64,000 nucleotides of DNA from CAWCBG01 sp963793845 (GCA_963793845.1 CAWCBG010000014.1:1178001-1242000); one strand, 5' to 3'; shown: positions 23,801 through 32,952, counted from the stretch's first letter. Program-made: numbers and translations. Notes: generated by a model from the sequence alone, not told the origin.

Positions 23801-25558
23801 AACGCTTTCGTTGTGCTGCTGGGCAATGGCGATGGGACTCTTCAGGCGCCGCAAACGTATCCCACGGGAAACTATCCACGATCCATCGCAGTGGGCGACT
23901 TCAATGGAGACGGGGCTCTCGACGTGACGACCGCCAACTCCAATGACAAGACGGTCAGCGTACTACTGAATGTCTGGTCGGTTCAGGCTGTAGCCACCGG
24001 GGTGAACGTGCCGGGCCAGGGGGAGACGCACTCGGTGTTCGGCGCTTATGGCGGCGATAGCACTTACGCCGCCAGCAACTCGAACTCGGTAGACCTGATC
24101 AGCGCAAACGGCTTTACCACCTCCGTGGCCTTGAGTTCCTCAGACAACCCTAGCACTTTCGGCGAACTGGTGACGTTCACCGCTGCGGTTACGCGCAATG
24201 GCAATGGAATCCCGACGGGCACGGTGACCTTTGCGGATGCATCCGTGACTTTGGGCACAGGCACGCTCGACAGTTCGGGGCATGCCACCTATACGACTTC
24301 AACCTTGGCACTCGGCTCGCACTTAATCACCGCAGCTTACGGTGGTGATGCCGACGACCTGGGCAGCACCTCCAGTGCGCTGACCCAGCAGGTAAATGCG
24401 GTCAACCCGAATGCACTCCGGTTTATTGCTGTTACTCCCTGCCGGACGGTGGACACGCGGCCGCAGCACGGCGGCCATGGGGCGATTTTCGGAAACACCT
24501 CGCAGAGTTTTGTCATTCCGGGGACGTGCGGCATACCCACGACGGCGGCAGCCTTCTCGCTAAACATCACGGTTGTTCCGCACGGGTCTCTGGGATATCT
24601 CACGGTGTGGCCGACTGGCTTGGCGCAGCCGCTGGTCTCGACGCTGAATTCGGTAGATGGCCGGGTCAAGGCCAATGCCGCCATCGTACCGGCTGGAGCA
24701 AACGGCGCCATCAGCGTGTTCGCCAACATGGCCTCGACTGCTTCCACCGATGTCATCGTGGATATCAACGGATATTTCGTGCCCGCCTCGAATACGAATG
24801 CGCTGGCGTTTTATCCCCTGACTCCGTGCCGCGTGGTGGATACCCGTCTCGCCACTGGTCCGCTCGGCGGTCCTAACTTTACGGCCAATCAGACCCGCGA
24901 TTTTCCGCTCCTATCAAGCACTAACTGCAGCATTCCGTCGACGGCACAGGCCTATTCGGTGAACTTCACCGTAGTGCCGACCAAGACGCTTGGCTACCTG
25001 ACAGCGTGGCCCGCCGACCAGGCACAGCCCACGGTTTCCACTCTGAACGACACCACCGGCACGATCGTGGCCAACGCGGCCATCGTGCCCGCCGCCCAAA
25101 CCAAGGGAAACGGCTTCGGCATCGGCGACATCAAGGTATTTGTCACCGATGCTACGGCAGTGATCATCGATATCAATGGCTACTTCGCACCTTCAAATAA
25201 GGGCGGCGAGTCTCTATACACTGTGACCCCCTGCCGGGTGTTGGATACCCGCAAGGGCAAGGGCGCCTTCAACGGACAGTTAGTACCTCCACTCGACGTC
25301 ACAGCTGGTCCCTGCGGCATTCCCGGCGCGGCCCAGGCCTTTGTCTTCAACGCGACCGTGGTGCCCCAGGCCCCGCTCGGCTTCCTTGCTTTGTGGCCGG
25401 ACGGGTTGACTCGTCCGCTGGTGTCAACCTTGAACGCGTTCGACGGTGCGATCACCAACAACATGGCCATCGTGCCCACGAACAACGGCTCCATCGACGC
25501 TTACGGTAATGGGCTTACGAATCTGCTGCTGGATATCTCCAGCTACTTCGCGCCGTAA
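8827..25558 (+). CDS. Giant exported FG-GAP/Ig-repeat surface protein (about 5,574 aa after repair of indels)
   Basis: ATG at 8827 is followed by a hydrophobic export segment (SLVKAASSLLLVVLYVATPP, about residues 26-45) and then extracellular-type sequence up to TAA at 25558. Eight super-modules of about 1.93 kb repeat. Each has an Ig-like domain (TTTLSVSSHSV...VQFCDATATYCED...), a second Ig-like domain (GNYTLTATVTGG...PTGTVTF), exactly seven FG-GAP/VCBS units carrying the Ca-binding loop VGDFNGDGKPDL and the strand SVLLGNGDGTFQ, then two more Ig-like domains. Seven units make one seven-bladed beta-propeller. The C-terminus is another Ig-like domain and three TPCRVVDTR...DINGYFAP domains. The frame changes at about 9931, 14366, 17402, 17433, 17453, 18199, 18611 and 23287; correcting these gives exactly 5,575 codons. 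Open segments as they stand: to 9993, 9917-15325, 14367-17423, 17437-18273, 18218-18760, 18555-23345 and 23306-25558. The role is probably adhesion or cell-surface display; no enzyme domain is visible. Confidence 0.85.
8965..23970 (+). repeat. Eight tandem coding super-repeats of about 1.93 kb
   Basis: Super-modules begin at the TTTLS(V/L)SS segment near 8970, 10905, 12830, 14762, 16690, 18615, 20554 and 22479. The hinge W(S/A)VQA that follows each propeller recurs near 10468, 12400, 14336, 16266, 18190, 20130, 22057 and 23974. The spacing is 1,924-1,939 bp throughout. Within each, seven units of about 180 bp encode the FG-GAP blades. Copies are similar at the DNA level, so recombination and mis-assembly are both possible here. 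Confidence 0.85.
24411..25558 (+). repeat. Three tandem TPCRVVDTR domains at the C-terminus of the giant protein
   Basis: Three copies of a roughly 120-residue unit begin with AVTPCRTVDTR (about 24430), PLTPCRVVDTR (about 24818) and TVTPCRVLDTR (about 25222). Each contains a second Cys in GTCGIP, TNCSIP or GPCGIP, then a ...VVP...LGYLTVWP...PLVSTLN segment and ends in DINGYF or DISSYFAP. The pairing of one Cys near the start and one before the IP turn suggests a disulfide. I know this unit only as a recurring C-terminal module of exported proteins in Acidobacteriota and Actinomycetota; its function is not known to me. Confidence 0.7.
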
Positions 25559-25868
25559 GCATGTCACGTGGAGAGCTTAGCAGGCAATTCGCACGGCGAG
25601 GGCGCCATCGAAAAGATCACTCGGGACCGAAGACTGTCACCCGGTCTTAAAGTGAGTTGCGAGAAAATCAGAGCTTTTTTTGCGAGTTGACCGTCGTTGA
25701 GCGTGCGGCAGGGCTCTAACGGCAACATCACTGGCGAGGGCTCGTCGTGGCTGCGATAGACCTCTCCCATTTTTTGCCAAAAACGAAAATGGATCAGGTC
25801 TTATCGCTCTGAGCGTTCTTCAGGAATCCGGATCAGGGATCCTTGGCGCTTGCACCCAAGTTCAGAGA
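25559..25868. other. Intergenic gap between convergent genes
   Basis: 310 bp between the 3' ends of the giant gene and the HupE-like gene. An imperfect inverted pair GACCG / CGGTC lies near 25627-25650 and a run of eight T at about 25673-25680, which might contribute to termination on the plus strand. No credible gene was found. Confidence 0.35.
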
Positions 25869-26495
25869 TTAGAACGCCCGGTTGTGAAGTCTCAGCGCCC
25901 AGCCCAGCATAAGGAGTCCGCTGGCCGCGATCCAGCTTCCCGCGACCCGGACGGCGATGCGAGCCCATTCGGATTGCAGACGGATGACAAAAGCAGCCGC
26001 GAGCGCTATCAGCACGAACACCGCGAAGATCAGGCCCAGCAATGCGCCTGCCGCCGTGAACGACAGACCCAGGCCTGTACCATTGAGGTAGCCATGATAG
26101 AGGCCAAGCAGTGCTGCCAATGCGGTTGTCGCTCGCAGCGAAAGTTTGGCATCTGCGGCGAGACAACCGCCGATCAACAGGAACCACACTGCGGCAAGCA
26201 GCGGATGAGGGTTCGCAGCAGCGGTAGTGAGACCGACCAGTCCTCCGAGCAGCCACGCAGCCGGGAGCACGAACAGCGCGCGACGGCCCTGGGCGGCGCC
26301 TCGAAGGCCGGCGAGCAACGCCAGCCCCAGAACCGGGATGAGATCTTCAGGGCTCGTGAGGAAGTGCATAAGCCCGTCGTAGATCGGGCCCATGCCGGTA
26401 GAGTTCAGGTGACCTTCGGCCGCGAGGGGACAGAATGCAATGGCAAGTAGCACGGCGACGTAGATCGGAAGACGCGACTTGTGGACAGAGATCAA
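25869..26495 (-). CDS. HupE/UreJ-like membrane protein
   Basis: 208 residues from the TTG at 26495. An N-terminal hydrophobic segment (IYVAVLLAIAFCPLAAEGHL) precedes the HupE/UreJ-type core GPIYDGLMHFLTSPEDLIPV, followed by about five further membrane spans and a second characteristic LLGLYHGYLNG helix. HupE/UreJ proteins are implicated in nickel or other metal uptake; this branch (HupE/UreJ_2-like) often stands apart from hydrogenase or urease genes, so the cargo is unknown. I chose TTG because it overlaps the TGA of a small upstream frame as TTGA and has GAGGG about six bases before it, pointing to translational coupling. Starting farther upstream at 26672 would add residues that do not look like protein. 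It follows the DUF3604 gene on the same strand. Confidence 0.75.
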   Translation of the reverse strand: MISVHKSRLPIYVAVLLAIAFCPLAAEGHLNSTGMGPIYDGLMHFLTSPEDLIPVLGLALLAGLRGAAQGRRALFVLPAAWLLGGLVGLTTAAANPHPLLAAVWFLLIGGCLAADAKLSLRATTALAALLGLYHGYLNGTGLGLSFTAAGALLGLIFAVFVLIALAAAFVIRLQSEWARIAVRVAGSWIAASGLLMLGWALRLHNRAF

Positions 26496-26691
26496 GCGGC
26501 AGCCCTCGACAGGAAGAACAGCGTGCCATTTTCGACATCGGCAACCCGCAGGAAGCGCTGTCCCCAATTCCGGCGATAGACCTTTTGCATCCCAAATCTC
26601 ACTGCGTGGATCGACCCCGTCGCGATGACAAACCGATGGTGTCGCCCTTCTCGAGTTGAGCTTGACCGCCAACGCCTACAGAAACATTCAT
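26492..26691 (-). pseudogene. Possible small protein gene upstream of HupE, frame broken
   Basis: From ATG at 26691 the frame reads MNVSVGVGGQAQLEKGDTIG and then soon meets a stop. One base out of register, the same strand continues FVIATGSIHAVRFGMQKVYR, then RNWGQRFLRVADVENGTLFF and LSRAAA, ending in a TGA that overlaps the HupE start. Adding a T to the TTT near 26632 would join the halves into a protein of about 66 residues (GDTIGFVIATGS). The overlap with HupE supports reality. I do not recognise the family, and the join is an inference. Confidence 0.3.
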
Positions 26692-26729
26692 GCGAATACG
26701 GATAAGCCGAGGAGACAACTGCCCGCGGC

Positions 26730-28613
26730 CTATTTTGCTCCTTCGGCCGGCGTGTACCACACCGGCGATGTCCAGGCGCGCTGCTGTATCGTTGCTGCAA
26801 CATTTGGGTTCGGCGGCAGGTTGAGCTTGGCGGCCCAGTAGGTGGACCAGCGTGGTGTGGGAATTTCCAGCACGCGGGCGAAGTAGGTGACGTGTGCCTT
26901 CGGATCAAACGCGGGATCGGTCCATTCTCCAATCAGCTCCGTCGCTCCGATCGAGTTCGTGTAGGTTGCAGTCTTGACGTCGACTGTATTGCCGACGGCC
27001 GGGACCTTGCCCGTCTTAGGATCGGCCTTGCGGTCTCCACTCCACACCACGTCGTAGACGTGTTCCGTGCTCTTGCCGTTCCTGGTCGAGATCTTGATGA
27101 TCTGCACGCGATCGAGATTGCCGCTGTCGGGATCCTTGACGGCATGGACAACCAAGGTTGGAGCGCCGGCTCCCGAAGGTGCCGAGAGGTCACCACCCAT
27201 GGGTATGCCGCCATCGTATGCGGCCTTCACCCAATCCGCCTGCCTGGTCATGTCCTTGGGATAATTCCACCCGGCAAACATGCGGACCTTGATCCGAACT
27301 CCGGACGTGCCAAAGGTTTCCTTGCGCTTAAAGGCGGCGAAGATGGACTCGCGCGTATTCTCCTCGGCCCACACTCCGGTTAGTCCGCCGGAACTGAGAG
27401 CGGTTGGAGGCTCGCCACCAACTGACGAAGTAGCCGTGATCACAGTCTTTGGATCATTATCCTGGTTGCCGTGCGAGCCCGGGTAGTTGCTCGGTTCGGT
27501 GGATGTAATACCGGAGTGAAAGTCAGTGCCTGCCTCGATGCCATACTTAAAAGGATTGACACCCAGTTTCTCCTGCTGCTCCTGTCCTACGCCGTAGGCC
27601 TGACGCAGATAGCTTCCGGTGGCGGAATTAGCTTTCTTGTCCGAACCAATCAGATAGAACCACATCTCGAAGTTGGCAAATTCGTCCGTGGGCGACAGCG
27701 TCGGGCTGGTGTCGCTCTGCCCCTTGGCCTGAATGATCTCGGCCAGAGGTTCATTAGCCATGCGGCGTTCAGCATAGTCGCGAGTGATCGGCTTGCCCGA
27801 CATGTCCCTCGTGCTGAACATCAGCCCGTTGCTGGCGTTGCCGTTGTGAGGAACAGCGATGACATCGAGCCCGAGCTTGCGTTGACCTTCCAGGTAACGC
27901 CATAGATCTTCCGGATCGAGCGAATCGAACGCGGTGTAGGGCATGGCCGGACCTTTGTCGGCGAAGATCACGCAGCGGTGCAGGTTCTGGAACTGCGGCG
28001 CCGAAGTCCACTCAAATCCCACAAACGTCGTGAACTTCCCGGGTTTGTAGTACTTGTCCGAGATGGCTGCATATTTCTCCCAGGCAGAGCGCAGCAGTTT
28101 CGGATCGGAGAATTCCGCAAGAGGTTTGTTGACGATCGTCGAACCGATGAGCTTCTTGAACGCTCCTGCCGAAACCGCCGGGTTGGGATTGGTCATCATC
28201 GCGTACCACTCCGATTTCGCGAACGGACCATTCGGATCGATGGTGTCGCGCACCACTCCCAGGTACTCAGCGTGATCGGTTACTGCCAGAAAGTCGAGCG
28301 GAGCGATGCGCTTTTGCCGCTTCCCCAGGTATTCCACCGTCTCGCCCATCGCGTACTTGTAGGAATCCTCGGGTGTGGTTCTGGTCCCGAAGGCGAAGGC
28401 ATCCATGGAATAACCGCTGTGCAGATGAAGGTCCCCGAAGTAGGCATTCTTGAGAGGATTGCGTGGTGGCGTGGCTTCAGCGGACGGCGACTGGGCCGTA
28501 TCCTTCTGCTGTGAAACAGCGGGAGTCTCGGAGTTCTTGGTTGAACAAGCCAAGATGAAAAACACCAAGGTTACTGAGGCAAAAAAGAAAAGAACAGTTT
28601 TCGCTCTACGCAC
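26730..28613 (-). CDS. DUF3604 lipoprotein
   Basis: 627 aa from GTG at 28613, chosen because GGAGGG lies six bases upstream and because it places a clean lipoprotein signal at the N-terminus: hydrophobic VLFFFASVTLVFFILACS with the lipobox LAC, the Cys becoming residue 1 of the mature protein. The body matches DUF3604 as I know it: NAYFGDLHLHSGYSMDAF (a PHP-like HxH pair), FLAVTDHAEYLG (second His), KFTTFVGFEWTSAP, and the later GIEAGTDFHSGI metal-type segment. DUF3604 proteins look like PHP-fold metal hydrolases, but their substrate is unknown. A linker rich in Ser, Thr, Pro and Ala separates the lipid anchor from the domain. It is probably the first gene of a short unit with the HupE-like gene. 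Confidence 0.85.
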   Translation of the reverse strand: MRRAKTVLFFFASVTLVFFILACSTKNSETPAVSQQKDTAQSPSAEATPPRNPLKNAYFGDLHLHSGYSMDAFAFGTRTTPEDSYKYAMGETVEYLGKRQKRIAPLDFLAVTDHAEYLGVVRDTIDPNGPFAKSEWYAMMTNPNPAVSAGAFKKLIGSTIVNKPLAEFSDPKLLRSAWEKYAAISDKYYKPGKFTTFVGFEWTSAPQFQNLHRCVIFADKGPAMPYTAFDSLDPEDLWRYLEGQRKLGLDVIAVPHNGNASNGLMFSTRDMSGKPITRDYAERRMANEPLAEIIQAKGQSDTSPTLSPTDEFANFEMWFYLIGSDKKANSATGSYLRQAYGVGQEQQEKLGVNPFKYGIEAGTDFHSGITSTEPSNYPGSHGNQDNDPKTVITATSSVGGEPPTALSSGGLTGVWAEENTRESIFAAFKRKETFGTSGVRIKVRMFAGWNYPKDMTRQADWVKAAYDGGIPMGGDLSAPSGAGAPTLVVHAVKDPDSGNLDRVQIIKISTRNGKSTEHVYDVVWSGDRKADPKTGKVPAVGNTVDVKTATYTNSIGATELIGEWTDPAFDPKAHVTYFARVLEIPTPRWSTYWAAKLNLPPNPNVAATIQQRAWTSPVWYTPAEGAK

Positions 28614-28761
28614 AAGGCCCTCCGCCGGGAAGCCGAAAATGCACAATCTTATGCGTCGAGTGCGAGACACGCGACGCATCAGATCGTCCTAATTTGAGTT
28701 TTGAAGCAGCGCGATAGTATACCAGCACTGCATTCCGGACTTGGGTGCGAACGTTCAGCTT

Positions 28762-30078
28762 TTAGTTGAAGCGTGTCACCCTCGTGAGTGTGACTCCACA
28801 AGCGACCAGGAAGGCAATCATTGCTACCGCCAGTACCGTGACCGCCGTCCAGTTTAGTGGTATGGCTGGTCTGCGGCTCACTAGGGCCATGCCAAGAAAG
28901 ACCGCGGTGGCAAGGATTACCAGCGCCCAGTCGAGCCATCTGCGGCGCGGGCCATCTTCCCCGGAGTTCTTGCCCTCAAACCCGGCCTGCACATAGCTGG
29001 CATCGACACCGTAGCGTCTCGCTTCACGATGTGCGGCCTCATGCCAGCGTTGGTGCTCGTCTCGATTCACCGACGAAATCGCGATGACGGCGGCGCCCAG
29101 CGCCATGATGACCGATCCGCCAATCACAAGCGCATAGACCGAGTTCGCACGGCCACGGAGTTCGCCAAACACCAGGATGCCCCAAAGAAGACCCCAGAGC
29201 TGGTTGGTATTTGAGAGAGGAATTCCGCGGCTGATTCCTACATATTTCGCGGCGTATTGCTGAAACAGATCGCCGATGACCCAGACGAATCCTCCCAGCA
29301 GGAGCCAGAACATGGCCGGCTTTGCCCGGCCCAACTCATGGCTCAGCGCGGCCAGCCCTCCGCTATAAGTGACCGCCAGCACAGTCATCATGCCCAGTTC
29401 GCCAATCGTGAAGAATGCCACGAACGACAGCGGATTCATGCCCGTGAGGTACGCTTTGCGGTAGGGAATGTACATCGTTCCCCACAACAACCCAGCGACC
29501 AGCGCGGCCGTCACCCCTCGCAGCGCGTGCTCTGTCGTGGTTTGCGAGGACGAGGCCAATGCTAGCAGCGTCGCGCCACCACACATGAGAACCGCCCCGC
29601 CTATTACTGTGAGCCAGCGCAGGCGGCCGGCATCTCGCAGTTCGTTGAAAAGCAGAAATCCCCACACAATCCCAATCAGGCTGTTGATGTTCCAAAGCGG
29701 AAACGCAATGCTCAAGCCTATATCGCGGATGGCGAAGATCGTCATGGTGTTGGCCACCGCCCACAGGCATCCCGCGAGTATTCCCCACAAGACCAAGTGC
29801 GGGGCTTGTTTGTAGTCCCAGCGCATCTGGTCGGTGCCGCGAACCAGTGCCGGGATACTCCAACGGGCTAGAAAAACGCCCAACACCATGATGAGAGAAA
29901 CAACCACCGGCGACACCCCGGCGGTCACCAGCTTGGTCGGAGCCTCGGCTGCTCCCAGCCATGCTCCTGCTCCGAAGCCGCAGAGGATCCCCACGGCCTG
30001 CAGCCGCCGCAAGCGCGCCGCCTGGATCTCATATGCAGGCGCTTCGGCCGAAACGGCCGTGCCAGTTAGCTGATCCAA
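28762..30078 (-). CDS. GRP-type sugar transporter of the drug/metabolite superfamily
   Basis: 438 residues with about ten membrane spans in two homologous halves. The internal repeat is visible: GLSIAFPLWNINSLIGIVWG in the first half and GISRGIPLSNTNQLWGLLWG in the second, each followed by a short F(N/G)ELR turn. This pair of motifs is typical of glucose/ribose porter (GRP) and RhaT-like proteins that take up sugars with a proton. A hydrophilic loop of about 60 residues (RDEHQRWHEAAHREARRYGV...) precedes the last two spans and is longer than in most GRP members. The only start that keeps the first helix is TTG at 30078, which overlaps the stop of a 24-codon hydrophobic frame, suggesting coupled translation. 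GH92 next door is divergent, so the transported sugar could be a mannose-containing product; this is inference. Confidence 0.8.
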   Translation of the reverse strand: MDQLTGTAVSAEAPAYEIQAARLRRLQAVGILCGFGAGAWLGAAEAPTKLVTAGVSPVVVSLIMVLGVFLARWSIPALVRGTDQMRWDYKQAPHLVLWGILAGCLWAVANTMTIFAIRDIGLSIAFPLWNINSLIGIVWGFLLFNELRDAGRLRWLTVIGGAVLMCGGATLLALASSSQTTTEHALRGVTAALVAGLLWGTMYIPYRKAYLTGMNPLSFVAFFTIGELGMMTVLAVTYSGGLAALSHELGRAKPAMFWLLLGGFVWVIGDLFQQYAAKYVGISRGIPLSNTNQLWGLLWGILVFGELRGRANSVYALVIGGSVIMALGAAVIAISSVNRDEHQRWHEAAHREARRYGVDASYVQAGFEGKNSGEDGPRRRWLDWALVILATAVFLGMALVSRRPAIPLNWTAVTVLAVAMIAFLVACGVTLTRVTRFN

Positions 30079-30140
30079 CGGAGCACCGCCAATCCGGCTG
30101 CCAGTACGATCACAGGAACCCAGAAGTGAATATCGCCCAT
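30066..30140 (-). CDS. Candidate 24-aa membrane micropeptide or leader
   Basis: ATG at 30140 opens MGDIHFWVPVIVLAAGLAVL, then RWIS and TAA at 30066. One continuous hydrophobic helix is followed by a positive residue. AGGTG lies about eight bases before the ATG. Its last 13 bases overlap the transporter start (TTG at 30078), which itself lacks a good ribosome site. I infer translational coupling. Without conservation data it could also be an accident. Confidence 0.35.
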   Translation of the reverse strand: MGDIHFWVPVIVLAAGLAVLRWIS

Positions 30141-30627
30141 GATCGCTACACCTAGACCGTGCGACTTACCTTTGCTGTTTTTGCCGCGCCGCACTCGCAC
30201 CTCGCCGCCTGCCGATTTACGCTGCTTCCCGCGGCTTTCCACTATAAACGAATGCCCGGATGAATGGCCCGGTCTACGGACTTGCATTCGTAGGAAGGCA
30301 TGATCCGTTCGTAAAGTGGTACTTAGGGTAATAAGAGAACTTGACGAAATCTCTGACTGTTGACCAGAACTGGGCGTGTTCTAGAGCGACCACCCGCCGT
30401 GACTGCCTTTGGTGGTGATCTGCGAAGACCTGGTGACGAACTTCAGGCGCAACCATGCCATCCATCGCACCAGCCTGAAATACCAGTACGACTCGATCGC
30501 ACAGGGAGGCCGCCCGGGATGATGGTTGAATCCAAAGTTGCTACACATTTCGCCGTCCGGAATGTCATGTTACACCAAAGCTTCAGCCGCGAAGCGTAGA
30601 ATTCTCTGCGCTCTACTGTGGAGTCCC
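30141..30627. other. Intergenic region between divergent transporter and GH92 genes
   Basis: About 490 bp. One plus-strand stretch (30413-30522, reading ICEDLVTNFRRNHAIHRTS...) looks protein-like but has no start or family match, and may be a relic. Promoters for the divergent genes probably lie here; I could not settle on a specific -35/-10 pair. Confidence 0.3.
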
Positions 30628-32913
30628 GTGAGCCATTACCTTCCCCATCGCGCGCAAGCTGTCGCCGTCACCGTCATGGTGGTGGCTGTCTCGATCGGCA
30701 TACCGGTTCGCGCTGCCGATACACCATCCTCCGGCAGAACACCGGTGGACTGGGTCAATCCGTATATCGGAACCGCCGGAGGAGGAAACGAGTATGGCGG
30801 GACCATGCCGCTGGTGACCACTCCCTTCGGAATGACCAACTGGACCGCGCAGACCCGTCAGAACCGCATCAGTGTTACTTCGTATGCCTATGAAGACTCC
30901 ACCATCTCCGGGTTCATCGGCACGCATCAGCCGGCGATCTGGATGGGGGACTTCGGCTACGTCATCATTGTTCCCGAGATCGGTGACATCAAGACAAAAC
31001 CTGAAGCCCGCCAGTTGAAGTTCGCCCATACCGATGAGATCGTTACGCCCTACTACTATTCGGTTGTGATGGACGCTGGCCTGAATCGCAGGATCAAAGC
31101 TGAGATCACGGCGACCGATCATTGTGGTTATTTACGCTTTACCTTTCCGCAGGGTGTTGCGGCCAGCGTCGTCGCAGAGGCGACGAGACCAGGCGTGACT
31201 GGTTTCGCCCAGGTGGATGCGGCTCAGCACGAGATCATGGGATTCAACCCCGACCGGATGGATGCCCACCTTGGCCCCTTTGCGCTGCCCAATTTCAAGG
31301 GATACTTCGTCATTCAATTCCGGCAGGCGTTTGCCCAGAGTGGAACCTACGCGGGCAAGGTCCTTAAGCCGGGGAGCACTTCGGCAAGCGATTCGAATGT
31401 GGGAGCGTATGCCACCTTTCAAGCCACTCAGGACAACACGATCGAGGTTCGAGTCGGCACTTCGTTTATCAGCCTTGAGCAGGCGCGCACCAACCTGGAA
31501 AAAGAAATTCCCGCCTGGAATTTCGAGGAGCTACGCGCAATCCTCAAACGCACTTGGGACGAGAAGCTCGGGTTGATCTCGATCGCAGGGGCGACTGACG
31601 ATCAACGCGCCATCTTCTACACCGGGCTGTATCACGCTCTGCTTTACCCCCGGCTTATTTCCGAACATGGCCGCTATTACAGCGCCTTCGACGATCGCGT
31701 GCACGACGGCCAGTCCTACACGGCCTATTCTCTGTGGGACACCTTCCGGGCCGAGAACAGTCTGCTTACTCTGATTGCTCCCGAATTTGTCGACGACATG
31801 GTGCAGGCCTTGCTGCAGGACTACCGAGAAGGCGGATGGATGCCGAAGTGGCCGAATCCGGCTTACACCAACATCATGGTGGGCACGCACGCTGATGCGG
31901 TGGTGGCGGAGGCGATCAACAAAGGATTTCGCGGCTTCGACTGGAAGCTGGCATATGCGGCCGCTTACAAAGATGCAATGACTCCCCCGGATGGCGACAC
32001 CACTCGCAAATGGCTCGATCGCGAGCCACACACACCCTACGAAGCGCGGGCTGGGCTGACCTATTCGAAGGTGTTGGGGTACGTTCCTGCTGACAAGACG
32101 GCCGAGGCGGCATCGCGCACCCTCGAAGACGCATATGACGATTATGCGGTTGCTCAAATTGCGAAAGCACTGGGCAAAACGGCCGACTACGAGTTCTTTC
32201 TAAACCGCTCGCACAACTACGAGCACATTTTTGACCAGCAGACTGCCTTCATGCGAGCACGTAACTTCGATGGGTCATGGGCTGCGCCGGACGTGGGTTG
32301 GACCGAGGGCGATGCCTGGGTCTACCTGTGGTCGGTCTTGCACGACGTTCCCGGTCTGATTCAACTGATGGGCGGACCTGAGGCGTTCAACCGTAAACTG
32401 GACGAACATTTTTCGGGCGGGCACAACCAGCACGACAATGAACCTAGCCATCATATTGCTTACCTTTACGACTACAGCGGCGAGCCCTGGAAGACGCAAG
32501 CGAGAACGCGTGAGATCGCTGGCAAGGCATATTCGAATACACCAACCGGGATGCTGGGTAACGAAGATTGCGGGCAGATGTCAGCTTGGTACATCTTTAC
32601 GGCGATGGGGTTTTACCCGGTAAACCCAGTTTCGGGAGAGTACATGATCGGCAGCCCGCTGTTTCAGAAAATCGTCCTCCATCTGCCGCATGAAAAACGG
32701 TTCGTGATCTCGGCGCCCGGTAATTCAGCGACGAACCTGTATGTGCAGTCGGCAACGCTAAACGGCAAGTCTCTTGAGGCTCCAGTGCTGCGCTGGGAGG
32801 ACATACGCGGCGGCGGAACCTTGAAGCTCGAGATGGGAGCCTCGCCATCCAAATGGGCGAGCGGATGGACGATGAAGCCTCTAGAGCGATTCGATGAAGC
32901 CAGTCAAAGATGA
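30628..32913 (+). CDS. Exported glycoside hydrolase family 92 (alpha-mannosidase type)
   Basis: 761 aa from GTG at 30628, which gives a standard signal peptide (VAVTVMVVAVSIGIPVRAAD). GH92 enzymes are Ca-dependent exo-alpha-mannosidases that trim terminal mannose from glycans. Family landmarks in order: VDWVNPYIGTAGGGNEYGGT at the mature N-terminus, the (alpha/alpha)6 barrel segments FYTGLYHALLYPRL, SLWDTFRAENSLLTL, GGWMPKWPNP and IMVGTHADAVVAEA, YLWSVLHDVPGLIQLMGG, and the catalytic/Ca region GNEDCGQMSAWYIFTAMGFY (Glu of GNEDCG). The length suits the two-domain family. It is probably periplasmic or secreted and would release mannose from fungal or plant glycans; the sugar transporter upstream could take up the product. 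Upstream in-frame ATGs exist but would put about 30 non-signal residues in front. Confidence 0.93.
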   Translation: MSHYLPHRAQAVAVTVMVVAVSIGIPVRAADTPSSGRTPVDWVNPYIGTAGGGNEYGGTMPLVTTPFGMTNWTAQTRQNRISVTSYAYEDSTISGFIGTHQPAIWMGDFGYVIIVPEIGDIKTKPEARQLKFAHTDEIVTPYYYSVVMDAGLNRRIKAEITATDHCGYLRFTFPQGVAASVVAEATRPGVTGFAQVDAAQHEIMGFNPDRMDAHLGPFALPNFKGYFVIQFRQAFAQSGTYAGKVLKPGSTSASDSNVGAYATFQATQDNTIEVRVGTSFISLEQARTNLEKEIPAWNFEELRAILKRTWDEKLGLISIAGATDDQRAIFYTGLYHALLYPRLISEHGRYYSAFDDRVHDGQSYTAYSLWDTFRAENSLLTLIAPEFVDDMVQALLQDYREGGWMPKWPNPAYTNIMVGTHADAVVAEAINKGFRGFDWKLAYAAAYKDAMTPPDGDTTRKWLDREPHTPYEARAGLTYSKVLGYVPADKTAEAASRTLEDAYDDYAVAQIAKALGKTADYEFFLNRSHNYEHIFDQQTAFMRARNFDGSWAAPDVGWTEGDAWVYLWSVLHDVPGLIQLMGGPEAFNRKLDEHFSGGHNQHDNEPSHHIAYLYDYSGEPWKTQARTREIAGKAYSNTPTGMLGNEDCGQMSAWYIFTAMGFYPVNPVSGEYMIGSPLFQKIVLHLPHEKRFVISAPGNSATNLYVQSATLNGKSLEAPVLRWEDIRGGGTLKLEMGASPSKWASGWTMKPLERFDEASQR

Positions 32914-32952
32914 ATCGGACGCAATTGCGGCGGTAGAACCAGAGGACCCTTG

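Noticed and set aside
8965..23970. Regularly spaced repeats as a possible CRISPR array
   Set aside because: Period about 180 bp and 1.93 kb, coding, with diverging units; no short identical repeat plus unique spacers.
25564..25770. MGEVYRSHDE, similar to the start of a Ser/Thr kinase N-lobe
   Set aside because: Only ten residues match; no Lys, catalytic loop or DFG follows. Probably chance.
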